Shown here piece by piece: positions 22,637 through 32,690 of a DNA stretch of 64,000 nucleotides. Origin of the DNA: Branchiostoma floridae (taxonomy: Eukaryota > Chordata > Leptocardii > Amphioxiformes > Branchiostomatidae). Each line of letters opens with the position of its first letter. The stretch's first letter is position 1. Below the pieces are notes generated by a model. The model was not told the DNA's origin, ran no database searches, and was given only the letters and a program-made list of their open reading frames with translations. The stretch is from NCBI RefSeq assembly GCF_000003815.2, contig NC_049980.1, forward strand, positions 4,324,742 through 4,388,741, read 5' to 3'. A program made the translations under genes and the position numbers.

Positions 22637-23360
22637 GACATGCGCTTTACAGCCAGCCAGTTGGAAACCGCCGATGCTAACTACTTGGAACCCAACAAGG
22701 GCACTACAGACAGACATAACAGTTGCCTTCAACACGCCAACACATCACAATACTGTACAATGTAATATAGTTTGGACATGAAGGTGATTGGCAAATAAAG
22801 CACAGGACAAAACTTTTCGCAGTGATTTTTAGTTCGCAGTGAAGGGGTCACCGCAAAAGCTGCACAGACATATAAAACCACTGTGAATTTAAAACGTATT
22901 TGCAGTCCAATGTATTTCAGTGACTAACTAATTAGGTGTTTGCAATGGAAGGAGAAACCATTGCTAACCAATAGACCACTGCAAATTGCCTCTAAGGTTA
23001 TATACTAAGTCAATATACATTTAGTTCCACTTTCTTTAAACACTGTCACCTCTGTAAGTGTTTGCTTTCTGTGGCTAACCAGCCTTTAAGGGACTGGGAA
23101 GACTATTAAGGGCTTTATCATGCCAGCTTCACCAATATTTACACACTGTAAAATTCAGCACATAAAATGATTTTCCCAGGGGAAGATCACGAGAATGCGG
23201 AAACTATGGTCCAAAATTCTCTCACGTTTTAAGATACTGTTATTTTCGTCATACATTTTTGTAAGATTATATATATCGATGGATACGTATTATTAAAGAT
23301 TCCACATTTTATTTACTTGTACATGTATTTGCACTGGTTTTTAGAGAACATTGTACCTAA
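22637..23360. other. Non-coding stretch with a decayed MITE
   Basis: 22808-22900 (ttttcgcagtgatttttagttcgcagtgaaggggtcaccgcaaaagc) is a decayed copy of the 'ttcgcgg' MITE family. No gene recognised. Confidence 0.5.
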
Positions 23361-23364
23361 ATTT

Positions 23365-23590
23365 TTTTGCATAGTCCAATGGTTAGCAGCCCTACCCATG
23401 AACTAGTAGGCATGGGTTCAATTCCAGGTGTGTCGCTCACCAGACATGCATGCTACTGGAAAGGGTTGCAGTCCTTAGGATGGGACATTAAGCCGCGGTC
23501 CACTGTTCATTATATTGTGCTTGTAGAAAAGTCGATTGGTTTTTGGAAACCGCAAAAGCCACAAACATAAAACCACTGGAAAATTTTTTG
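23365..23590 (+). mobile_element. tRNA-derived SINE head fused to 'ttcgcgg' MITE fragment
   Basis: A box-like tagtccaatggttagcagc (from about 23372) and a good B box GGTTCAATTCC (23415-23425) have the spacing expected of a tRNA-derived head. After about 23490 the text (aaaccgcaaaagccacaaacataaaaccactg) is a fragment of the palindromic MITE family. Confidence 0.6.
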
Positions 23591-23916
23591 TTCTGTCTTC
23601 TCCTTGCCTAACCCCTTGTCTAAACATTCCATGTATATTTTATACATTGTACAGTATTATTATGTGTTGGAGGCACCTGTTACAATAAAGGTGCAAAAAT
23701 ACTAACAAAGCACAGATTTTAAAAAAAAACTGATCTTTAAACATTTAATGCATAATTATTTTATTGAGAATTGCTACGTATCCAGAGTATTTATTTAGAT
23801 CAGTGACAGTTCTGTCCATTTGTAGCACCTTTGAAACACCTTTCACATATTCCAAACCTGTAAAGAGTACATGAGTTAATCACTTTGTCATTGTTACAAA
23901 AAAGAATAAAAGAAAA

Positions 23917-24032
23917 CATTCCATCTCTAATGTACTTAACATTGTGTTCAGAGTCAGGGTAACCACTAACCAATATCAAATAATGGTTACCGGAACTCTG
24001 AACACAATGTTAACTACATTTTCTGATGGAAT
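23917..24032. repeat. Foldback element, ~116 bp
   Basis: A perfect 19-bp stem (TTAACATTGTGTTCAGAGT, 23936-23954, with its inverse at 23995-24013) is nested in longer imperfect arms that extend to cattccatc on the left and gatggaatg on the right. The inner loop also contains ggtaacca and its inverse. Confidence 0.85.
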
Positions 24033-24560
24033 GACCTATTTTTGTAATGACGATATTGTAATAAGCTTTGTCAGAAATTGGACATTTTTGGAATGTGAGG
24101 GGTGATTTTAATTTACAAGTCTCAAGACATCAATTTTTGAAAATATGATCAAAAATCACTAGGAAATCTTGATCAACCTCTAAACCAATAGACAAAGTCT
24201 TAGGGACTAGGTAGGGACAGGTAGACAGGCTTGATATAGCAAGCTCTTTATCAGTATCACTTAAATAATGTTCAAAACAAGTCTGTTACAGTACCTATTG
24301 TTGGACATTCTCTATGGGGCCTTTTATCATCAAAAAACCATGACCAACCCTCCAAATACCAAATACCATTCAGCAAAAATACCCAAAACAAAGCTCTGTA
24401 AAACCCATCCAAATAATAACACCTCCACTGCCTTCTCACATACCCCCTGTGAATTGTTTGGACCTCCCCTGCTCGGGACCCACACCCCTGTGATACAAAG
24501 TGGACTGTCCCTGAGTCAGTATGAAGAAACTTGGCACAGACAGTGAATAACTCTCCTGAG
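24033..24560. other. Region upstream of the signal-peptide exon
   Basis: AT-rich until about 24340, then increasingly C-rich (cacctccactgcc, cacccctgtg). No coding segment recognised. It may hold distal regulatory sequence for the exon at 24793. Confidence 0.4.
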
Positions 24561-24792
24561 GGGTAGCAGGGTTCCCTCTCTCTCTCAGTCTCCGCTCACA
24601 CACACACAAAACTCCTTCCGACAACCCACCCTGTCCAATCAGGAGGCACTGCCCCTTTAGAACAACTTTCACTTGGTGTCCCGAGAACTTTCACTACCAG
24701 GCAGACCACTCCTTTGCCGGGGAGGCGCAGAGAAAACTTTTTTTGTGTGTGGTTCACTTAGAGAGTGGTGCATTTTGTGAATGTGGACTAAG
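24561..24792 (+). promoter_or_regulatory. Putative TATA-less promoter and 5' UTR
   Basis: A CT-rich tract (ctctctctctcag) and a CCAAT box in the favourable context gtCCAATCAgg (24635-24639) lie about 150 bp before the coding start. No TATA box is visible at the expected place, and the start site cannot be fixed. The first ATG, at 24781, is in frame but has T at -3. The second, at 24793, has A at -3 and gives a better-shaped signal peptide. Confidence 0.5.
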
Positions 24793-24882
24793 ATGTTGAG
24801 AACTACTTGGACACTTCTTCGAGTGCTGCTTGTCGTCTTGCTGCTGGGCGTAAGGAACCGTGGCCACGCTCAAAACGTCTCG
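24793..24882 (+). CDS. First coding exon with signal peptide (secreted or membrane protein, partial)
   Basis: From the ATG at 24793 the exon encodes MLRTTWTLLRVLLVVLLLGV followed by RNRGHAQNVS. A basic n-region, a leucine/valine core and a polar c-region with a possible cleavage after GHA make a textbook signal peptide. The exon ends tcg|gtaagatt, a strong donor in phase 0. An in-frame ATG at 24781 would add MWTK. The mature protein begins in an exon I could not find, so family and function are unknown; the product should enter the secretory pathway. It lies 7 kb downstream of the ADAMTS-type exon on the same strand. It could start a new gene, but a nested gene or alternative first exon cannot be excluded. 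The immediate sequence is GC-richer than its surroundings, as expected near a promoter. Confidence 0.7.
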
Positions 24883-25255
24883 GTAAGATTTCCTTTACGT
24901 TTGACAGCGTCGTTAAAAGTGTTTGTGGAATCGAATAGTTGGCAGCGCAAAGTTTTTCACCCTGGGTAAACTTGGTGCTGTGTTATTTGTTTTTTCGTCC
25001 CAAAAGCCAGGGTGACTTCTCCGGGTGACCAAATCTGGTAAAACGCTTGGCGTTTCTTGCGTAGTTGTTCTTTGCCCGGTGTTTGGTTAAGTTCCCCACG
25101 TGTTTGACGGCCCGGTAGGGTTACGTTACGAGAGAGGGCGCGGGTAGTTCAGAGTTTATCACCCTTGCTAGACTGGAAATATTTATTTTTCCCAGCTAAT
25201 GACATAGATTACTTTCCCTGATATCTGAAGAGCTTGTAATTTCATCTTAGTTTGC
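24883..25255 (+). other. Start of the first intron
   Basis: Follows the gtaagatt donor. It is CpG-containing to about 25150 (ggcccggtagggttacgttacgagagagggcgcgg), then becomes AT-rich before the tandem array. No further exon was recognised. Confidence 0.4.
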
Positions 25256-26053
25256 ACTGTAAATCACATTGTATTTTTAGCTACCTTGTTTGGCATTAGG
25301 TGTGACCAGTTGTTAACTTTCTTTTGTGTGCACAGGAATCCATAGGGATTTGAATGTGATGTTCCAACCTTATCAAATGTTGTACAGTAAGATTTTATGT
25401 CAGACTGTGTTTTTTTAAAGTTTGAATGTTTCTGATAATCAAAATCACACATATTTTATCTGCCTCGTTTGGCATTTAGTGTGAAAAGTTGTCGACTTCC
25501 TTTGTGTGCAAGAAATCCATAGGGGTTGGTGTTGTTATTGAAGGTCTATTTTTTTCAATCTTGTCATGCCTTTTACGGTAAGATATTATGCCTGTGTTTG
25601 TCTTACGTTGGAATGTTCCTGATAGTTAAAATCACGCAATAATATATCTGTCTCGGTTGGCATTCAGCGTGACCAGTTGTCAGTTTTTTTTAGTGCAAAG
25701 GAGTCCATAGGGGCTTGTGGTGTTATGCGCACTAGTAAATTTTTCCAACCTTATCGGATGTTTTACAGTAAGATTTTATGTATGGTTTGTCTTTCGCTTG
25801 AATGTTTCTGATATTATTATCTGCCTCGGTTGACATTTATATAATTAGTGTGGCAAGTTGTTGACTTTCTTTTCATGCAAAGAAATCCATAGGGGTTTGT
25901 GTTGTTATTAAAAGTCTATTTTTTTTCAACCTCCTCATGCCTTTTACGGTAAGATATTATGCCTCTGTTTGTCTTACGTTTGAATGCTTCTGATAGTAAA
26001 AATCACACATATTTTTATATGCCTTGGATGGCATGTAGTGTGACAAGTTGTCA
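25256..26053. repeat. ~183-bp tandem array, left part
   Basis: Four units share aatccatagggg, ttttacggtaagat-ttatg, tgtttgtctta-g-t-gaatgtt-ctgata and agtgtgacaagttgt. The catagg landmarks lie at 25341, 25519, 25706 and 25888, spacing 178-187. The array is interrupted by the 26063-27357 insertion and resumes at 27358. Confidence 0.9.
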
Positions 26054-26551
26054 CCTTTTTTTCACCCATGTCCAGTATCAGGGTGAAATGCACGAAGTTG
26101 TCCTAAGTTAAGTTAGATGTCAGAAGTTGTCCAAAGTTGTCCAAAGTTGTCCGAAGTTGTCCGAAGTTGTCCGAAGTTATGACGTCACGCTAACCATGAC
26201 GTCATCCTAACTTTGGACAGTCAGTCAGGGGGTGTACGGAGTTGTCCGAAGTTGTCCGAAGTTATGACGTCATCTTAATTATGACGTCATCCAAACTTTG
26301 TATAAAAGACGGGAGGTTACCGAAGTTGTCGGAAGTTGAGACGTAAATATAAAAGTGATTAGATCGAGATCTAAAAAGTCTGTGTTTTTGGTGGGACATA
26401 ACGTTAAGAGGAGAAATAAAAGACAAAAAGACTTGAAATAAATGAATTTTTTTACAATGCATGAACATTTGTAATGTATTGTATCGCATATTATGTAATT
26501 GTAACGTATTGTATATTATAAATAAAGTACTTGAATTTGTTTATTGTAACC

Positions 26552-26632
26552 GTCGCGTTCTGGCGGCCCTTCTTCGAGCGGGCGATCTATACCGGTTCGG
26601 AGAAGGGTGTTCTAGAACCGCCAGAACGCGAC
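26552..26632. repeat. 81-bp GC-rich hairpin inside the inserted element
   Basis: GTCGCGTTCTGGCGG (26552-26566) and CCGCCAGAACGCGAC (26618-26632) form a perfect 15-bp stem. Inside it CCCTTCT (26567-26573) pairs with AGAAGGG (26601-26607). The block is far more GC-rich than its flanks, and an aataaa word lies close to each side. Confidence 0.9.
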
Positions 26633-26862
26633 CAGTAATGTGATTCAAAATAAAGGCAGTCTTGATGTGATCGTCCTACAAGTGTGACGTTTGTCTTGTG
26701 TCTCCGTCTTTGGTCCTCCCTCCAACACATTGATTTTGTGCTGATTAATGTGCATCTATATTTTATTTGTTTATATGCGTGAGTGGTGTGTATCTTATTT
26801 ACACATATATAAGTTTTTACTATGTGTTAATTAACTTTGGACAAGTTCGTACACATGCCGCC

Positions 26863-27240
26863 CTACCCTGCCTACTGTACGAAGTTAGATGACGTCACTT
26901 AACTTTGCACAACTTAGGACAACTTTGCACACTTGTTGACCTACCCTGCCCACTGTCCGAAGTTAGATGACGTCACGTAACTTTGCACAACTTAGGACAA
27001 CTTCGCACACTTGTTGACCTACCCTGCCCACTGTCCGAAGTTAGATGACGTCACGTAACTTTGCACAACTTAGGACAACTTTGCACACTTGTTGACCTAC
27101 CCTGCCCACTGTCCGAAGTTAGATTACGTCACGTAACTTTGCACAACTTCGGACAACTTCGTACACTTGACACCTTACCCTGCCTACTGTACGAAGTTAG
27201 ATTACGTCATCCAATAAATGTTTTGACGTCATCTGTGACT
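26863..27240. repeat. 78-bp tandem repeat inside the inserted element
   Basis: The phrase ctaccctgcc-actgt-cgaagttagat-acgtcac recurs with starts at about 26863, 26941, 27019, 27097 and 27175, a regular 78-bp period over about five units. Each unit holds one CRE or near-CRE palindrome. Confidence 0.9.
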
Positions 27241-27357
27241 CCCGATATAGCCTCAAAACCAGTAGGAAAAGGTTGTAACTTCGTACAACTTCGTACAACT
27301 TCGTACAACTTCGTACACCCTAACTTCGTGCACTTCACCCTGATACTGGACATAGCT

Positions 27358-27665
27358 CCTTTTTTTATGTGCAAAGAAATCTATAGGGGTTTGCTTTGTT
27401 CTGCGAAGCCTTTTTTTTTCAAGCTCATTGGATGTTTTACAGGAAGATTTTATGTATATGTTTGTCTTTATTGAATGTTTCTGATAGTGAAAATGACACT
27501 ATTTTATCAGTTGGCATTTAGTGTGATAAGTTGTCAACTTTTTGTGTGCAAAGAATTGAAGAAATCCATAGGGGACTGTTTTGTTATGAAAACTGTATTT
27601 TATCCAACCTTATTTTTTTATCAGACGTTTTACAGCAGGATTTCATGCCTGTGTTAAATTTGCCT
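27358..27665. repeat. ~183-bp tandem array, right part
   Basis: The array resumes with tgcaaagaaatctatagggg, and the next landmark follows 185 bp later at 27567. Unit text is the same as in 25256-26053. Confidence 0.85.
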
Positions 27666-28033
27666 TAAGTTAAAATTTGATGTATTGTAGTTTTCTTAAG
27701 AGTGATACAGGTTTGGTAAGAATGTTCTTTTCGCTGTTTCTTAGATGAATTCTTGAGGAGTACATGTGCCATCTGGGGGGTACTCGTTGGTTCAGAGGTG
27801 TCCACCTTTACTAGAGGGGGTAACAGGTTTCCACATTCCTACTTACATTCTCAACTTCTTCATTAACTAGTATCAACTAGCTTTATTGTACATGCTGATT
27901 AATGGTTAGGCCAGACCAATTTCATTTGTTGGTTCCCATGCAGATTTGTTTCAGAAAAACAGTTATGGAAAAAATTGCAGAAAGTCTGGATAATGTAGTT
28001 TAAAAGAATAACAATTTTTAAGCTGGATAAAAA

Positions 28034-28065
28034 CCACACAAACACACCCACATGCGTGCACACAC

Positions 28066-28107
<42 letters not shown>

Positions 28108-28123
28108 ACACATACACACACTA

Positions 28124-28167
<44 letters not shown>

Positions 28168-28235
28168 ATGCTCAAGCTCACACGCACACACACACAGACA
28201 CAGACACACACACACACACACACATACACACTCAG
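28034..28235. repeat. (CA)n microsatellite
   Basis: About 200 bp of imperfect CA dinucleotide repeat. Cys/Val-rich open frames across it are artefacts. Confidence 0.97.
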
Positions 28236-28498
28236 CTTACACAAACAGGTACATGGCTGGAACATGTTGATTCAGATCAACCAATTAATCACTCTTCAAT
28301 CACAAGTCAGACTAGCTGTAGGTATGTTGTGTGAGAGGAACATTGTCCAGTGTCACCCCATGACCTGACAGGTTTCTCCTGTGGACCCATAGTTAAAGAC
28401 CTTTAGGGAATTACAGCACTGGCTACTGTACAGTACCTATAGTACATGTACTTTTTGCTGTACTAGACCTTTGCTTTAGAGCTGGCAATGCTATTTAA

Positions 28499-28795
28499 AA
28501 ACCGGTGCAATGGCCTAGTGGGTAGAGTGTTTGCCTTGCATTCGGTAGGTCGTGAGTTCGATCCCCGGCCGAGTCATACCAAAGACTTTAAAAAATGGTA
28601 CATGCTGCTTTCTCTGCTTAGCACTCAGCACTAATGAGGAAGAGTATGGAAGTTAAACACACATCACTACCAGCGGACCAGCCCCCTTCTGTAGTGGCTT
28701 GCACATGTGTGGCCCAAGGGCTACAGAAATGGAGATGGGTGCCACCCCTACGCATCTGTTACTGATGTACGGGCAACTTTAACTTTAAATGCTAT
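28499..28795 (+). mobile_element. tRNA-derived SINE
   Basis: A box TGGCCTAGTGG (28511-28521) and B box GTTCGATCC (28556-28564) form a tRNA-like head. The body then runs agtcataccaaagacttta, gctttctctgcttagcactcagca, cccaagggcta-agaaa-ggagatggg. The copy at 36268-36640 shares head and body. The 3' end is acgggcaactttaacttta. It is not a functional tRNA gene because the 3' acceptor is not complementary. Confidence 0.85.
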
Positions 28796-30120
28796 CGCCA
28801 TATCTGCAAATATGGAATGAATTGAATGAAGACATTTTTGCCCAACAGAGCCAAGTACAGGTCAGAAGGAAGACAAAATATGGTACGATTTGGTAAAAGT
28901 ACGGTAGTCTTATTTAAGTTTGGCTTCTTCTTGCTTCTTCGTAATGGTGAAAATGTAGGATTATATACATGTAGGTTTAGCAATATAAAGATTGTCAAAA
29001 CACATGAGGAATATAGTATACATTCTCAGTGGTACTCATACATGTATGAATATGAATCTACTTTCTATATTACACGTTATTTTCTTGATCACAGTACACA
29101 CTTTTTAAATCAAACTTTTCAAAATCCAAAAGGTGATGCAAGTTGTTGCCATATTCACCTTTCTACAAAATCAAAATATGGGTAAACTTTCTAAGTTTTC
29201 ACATGTATTTCAAGCCCAATTGTAATGTAAGCCAAGTGACATTGTCCTTGGAAAGATTGCCAAATTATAAAAGTGTGGTTTTGATATTTTCTAATTAGAA
29301 AATCATGCTACATGTACCATAGTGTAGAAGTCATGACTGAAACGAATGGTAAAGACGGTAACATGTTCTTTTTGATGAGACGTGAAGTTTTACAAGTTTT
29401 TCTCATTGCTTCCAGACATGATAAATGATTCCCCAAATCTAGAGTGCCCGTTGTGTGGCCAATAGTGCTACCCTGTAGGGCTGTACCATTGTAACAGTTT
29501 GGAGGTGTCACTAGCTATTTTTAACTTGAGTGTAACGCAGTCATTGCTAACATGGCCTGCTCTTCTTACCGGGAGTCTAAAATGTGTGTCTTGCCAGACT
29601 ATGTCTAATTGGCATTCACAAAGTGATACAAGCCAGCACTAATCGGTGCCACTTTTTCGTGCCCTAAATTGTGAATTTTTTTTAGAAATAAAAAATCACA
29701 ATCACCAAAATGGCACAAATGGGTGCAATCACAGTGACAAGTCCATTGATTAGTGTCAACTCTGCAATTTCTGTAAAGTTGTCTTGAATGGAACTAATTT
29801 GGGGCCGAAACTGAGGATTATGACATTCCTGGCACTGCCATTTTGTTTGTAGAGGCCACATATTTTACATTATAAATGTGTGGTGCACGTTAGTGTGACC
29901 ACAAGGGAAAGTTCAACTTGGCAAAAAGTTGGCAAAGTTGCCACAATATTTTGTTGGCAACAGGCCTTGTGAGATACCTTTTAGAGAGCTATTGTCTCCC
30001 GGATACATCTTAAATCAACTGAGCCCTCCTGCACCATCCGCCCTACAGTCTGAGAAGTTTATGATTCAGAATCAGAAGCGTTGTGTTATCAGGGATTGGG
30101 CCATGCATTGTTTATTCTGT
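28796..30120. other. Non-coding stretch
   Basis: AT-rich. A 119-codon plus-strand frame at 28826-29185 and short frames elsewhere have no recognisable domain or splice context. No transposon ends recognised. Confidence 0.4.
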
Positions 30121-30161
30121 GGTTAGCATCTCCTGGAGATTTCAAATTTGATGCAAGCAGG

Positions 30162-30298
30162 TAAATCTCCAAGCAGATCCACAGTGGCGTAATATAGTAT
30201 CAAACCTACCGATGACCATTTGACTCCCTTTTGCCAGCTATACTCCTTGACCAGCTTTGATACTATCTTATGGCACAGTAGGATCTGCTTGGAGATTA
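30162..30298. mobile_element. 137-bp MITE with 9-bp target duplication
   Basis: The ends taaatctccaagcagatcc and ggatctgcttggagatta are inverted. The flanks gcaagcagg (30153-30161) and gcaagcagt (30299-30307) differ only at the last base. The interior atagtatcaaa and tttgatactat also pair. It is closely related to 43586-43749. Confidence 0.85.
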
Positions 30299-30786
30299 GC
30301 AAGCAGTTGCAAAATGAAACAAAAATTCGAAAATTTTTACTTTTTATTTTATGACATGTTCTATATGATACATGTATGTGCATTACATTTTGTGTCAAAA
30401 TCTTAATGTCAGGAGCCAAGTCCGGAATTGCAAAAGCTATCTGTCGCTTATAGTTATATATTCCCTTCTTTTGTTCTAAACCATCTAAAACCTTCCATAG
30501 ACAGTGAAATTTGACCTGAATCTGGACCTGAACCTGAATATGCGTTTAGGTACGCACCACTACTGAGGTGCGTATAACTATAAGAAATTTGAAATAGTGA
30601 CCAAAGTGCAAGTAGACAGATGTTCCATAAAATCAGCTCTATGTGGTCTCAAGTTCACACTAGACCATGATGGTGTGCGAATGTTCAACTCTAAGGTTTA
30701 GGTCACCTGGCTTCTCCCAGAGCCGGTCGGTTCCGCTGAGTCCACCACTAAATCACTCATCGACCCGAGGCAGGCAGCACTGGCTG

Positions 30787-31137
30787 TTACTGTAAAATAC
30801 ATTTAGGTTTGCTGGGATTTAATACCACGGTAGCTGGAAAAGATCACGGTAGCGACATTCCGCAAATGTAAATGCATTTACAGTACTTTATTCTAGTAAA
30901 AAACTGATATGAAAATCCGCTGCCTCTACGAACTGTCAGTTGGAGTAATCACTTACTGGTTACCCGGCAAGGGTGCTTCAAATGGGCAAAAATTTGTGCT
31001 ACAAACGGGGAAGTAGCAAGAAGGAACAGAAGACAGAAGGAAAATGTTCGCGGTGGTTTTAAGTTCACAGTGAAGCGGTCGCCACGAAAACAGGGAACGT
31101 AAAACCGCCGCGAAAGTTTCTGCATTTACAGTACTTG
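30787..31137. mobile_element. Two fragments of the 'tactgtaaatgca' MITE family
   Basis: 30787-30888 starts ttactgtaaaatacattta and ends tgcatttacagtac. 31042-31137 starts gttcgcggtggttttaagttc and ends ctgcatttacagtac. The second has lost its left end. Confidence 0.7.
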
Positions 31138-32019
31138 CTCCCATTGCCCCAAACTTCAGGAGCCATTGTTTGTTTTTGTCTGAACCTACCCAAAATGTTA
31201 ATGTGTTACAAGAGGAGGGGGGAGGATTGAGATGGTAATGGCCTGTGAAAGTTGTTATCTTGGAGTCTAGTTTGTATAGTACAGCTACATGTAACAGGAG
31301 GGTCATTGTCCTTGGGACTTTTTTTGCCACATAAAAGTTTTGCATTAGTGTGTAGAATGATAAATTTGATTTTGTAGTTAAATCTGTCATTTAAACCTTG
31401 AGAAAATACTTTTTTACCAGTTCCATGTCTTGACGTACAAATTTTTGGATGGATTTTTGTCAGTAGCAACAAGGAAATTTCTGTCTCAGGACTTAGAGAT
31501 GGGTTTTCAGGAGACAGTAGCTATTCTGGTTATTGTGTATTAAGAGCATTTTGCTTCCTTCCATTCTTTTCTTTCTTCCATTCTTTCCTTCTCTCTCTCC
31601 CTACGTCTTCCCTATCAGAACTTAAGGTACAATGCAATTGAAGATGGCAGTACATACGATGTAGAAATGACATTGAAAAGGGGACATTGGCAATAGAAAC
31701 TTTTGATGAAGAATAAAGATACAAGGTGGTTGACATACAGTAGATACAGTAGTCTTAGTCTAGCATCTGTACATTGTACATACATGTATAGCCGTGAAAG
31801 GCCACCATTTTCTGCATGAACAACCACAACAGTAGTAAAACGGCTTTCCAAATGCGAAGTGACCGTTTTTGGCGGGTTGCCCCGAACAAAGTCTGGATGC
31901 GCAAGACCCTTACATTTCCAACACCATATGTGGGGCATGTACTACCTTTTTTTCTGTCACCTGCAATACCGGAGGCTGCCAGAACTTTACCTGCAATTGC
32001 TAACAATGACCCACGGTCA
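31138..32019. other. Non-coding stretch
   Basis: Contains a CT-rich run (cttccattctttcctt) at 31555-31605. No coding or transposon feature recognised. Confidence 0.4.
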
Positions 32020-32127
32020 TAGCCTGGTATCCAGCCGTATATTATAGCTCCCGAGTCTCTTCTAGATCTGTCCTCTCCACAAAGAAGAAGAAATTTGGGT
32101 GCTATGATACATTTGGATACCAGGCTA
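32020..32127. mobile_element. 108-bp MITE with 9-bp target duplication
   Basis: The ends tagcctggtatccagc and tggataccaggcta are inverted over 14 bp. The flanks ccacggtca (32011-32019) and ccatggtca (32128-32136) match at eight of nine positions. Confidence 0.85.
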
Positions 32128-32202
32128 CCATGGTCATACTATGCTTGGACCAGATCTTGACTAGGTGATGTTTAAATCTAATCATTTGTTAGACAGTAGT
32201 GC

Positions 32203-32221
32203 TATATATATATATATATAT
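32203..32221. repeat. (TA)n microsatellite
   Basis: A pure ta run of about 19 bp. Confidence 0.95.
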
Positions 32222-32627
32222 GTTTCTTTGCTAGAGTTTGCACTTTTTTTTCCCAAGAACATCAGGACTCTTATGACTATAACATGTTGGAAACATACCA
32301 AAAATCATGATGATATGCCAACACGTTCTTAAGTTATTCTCGGACAAAGTTTGAGAGGAATTTGGCGCCTGCAGTTCCCAAAAAGCTGCTAGAGGGTTCA
32401 AACTTACAGCACTTACTCTCTGTCCCGAGGGCTATCTACCACTCAAAAATCACAACTACAACAATTAGTCCAGAATAAGAGTTATCAGAAATAGAAGTTT
32501 TGCTGCAGTACTTTAGGAAGCCGCTAGGGGGCCCATTATCAAACTTGACCTTCGTTTTCTTGACCCCTACCCACCTACTAAATATAATCAGGATGCATCC
32601 AAGGCTTCTCGAGTTATGCTGTTAACA

Positions 32628-32690
32628 GACACACAAACAGACACACACACACACAGACACACACACACACACACACACAGACAGACAAAC
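32628..32690. repeat. (CA)n/(CAGA)n microsatellite
   Basis: CA repeats interrupted by cagaca units. Confidence 0.95.

Larger units (their letters stand above)
26063..27357. mobile_element. 1.3-kb element inserted in the tandem array, CRE-rich
   Basis: The ends are inverted repeats: atgtccagtatcagggtgaa-tgcacgaagtt on the left (from 26068) and its inverse ending at 27353. A direct 9-bp duplication ccttttttt flanks it (26054-26062 and 27358-27366). The array landmark spacing jumps from about 183 to 1494 bp, which independently sizes the insertion at about 1.3 kb. The left arm is built of gaagttgtcc repeats and the right of acttcgtacaactt repeats, so large parts can fold back. Exact TGACGTCA words lie at 26180, 26197, 26265, 26282, 26890, 26968, 27046 and 27224, with TTACGTCA at 27124 and 27202. 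There is no transposase frame. Superfamily unknown. Confidence 0.85.

Noticed and set aside
27899-28265. Cysteine/valine-rich frames
   Set aside because: Produced by the (CA)n microsatellite.
28499-28575. Functional tRNA gene
   Set aside because: A and B boxes are present, but the acceptor and anticodon arms do not pair and the sequence continues into a SINE body shared with another copy.
28826-29185. 119-codon plus-strand frame
   Set aside because: AT-driven composition rich in Phe, Tyr, Ser and Asn, with no domain, no splice support and an overlapping minus-strand frame.
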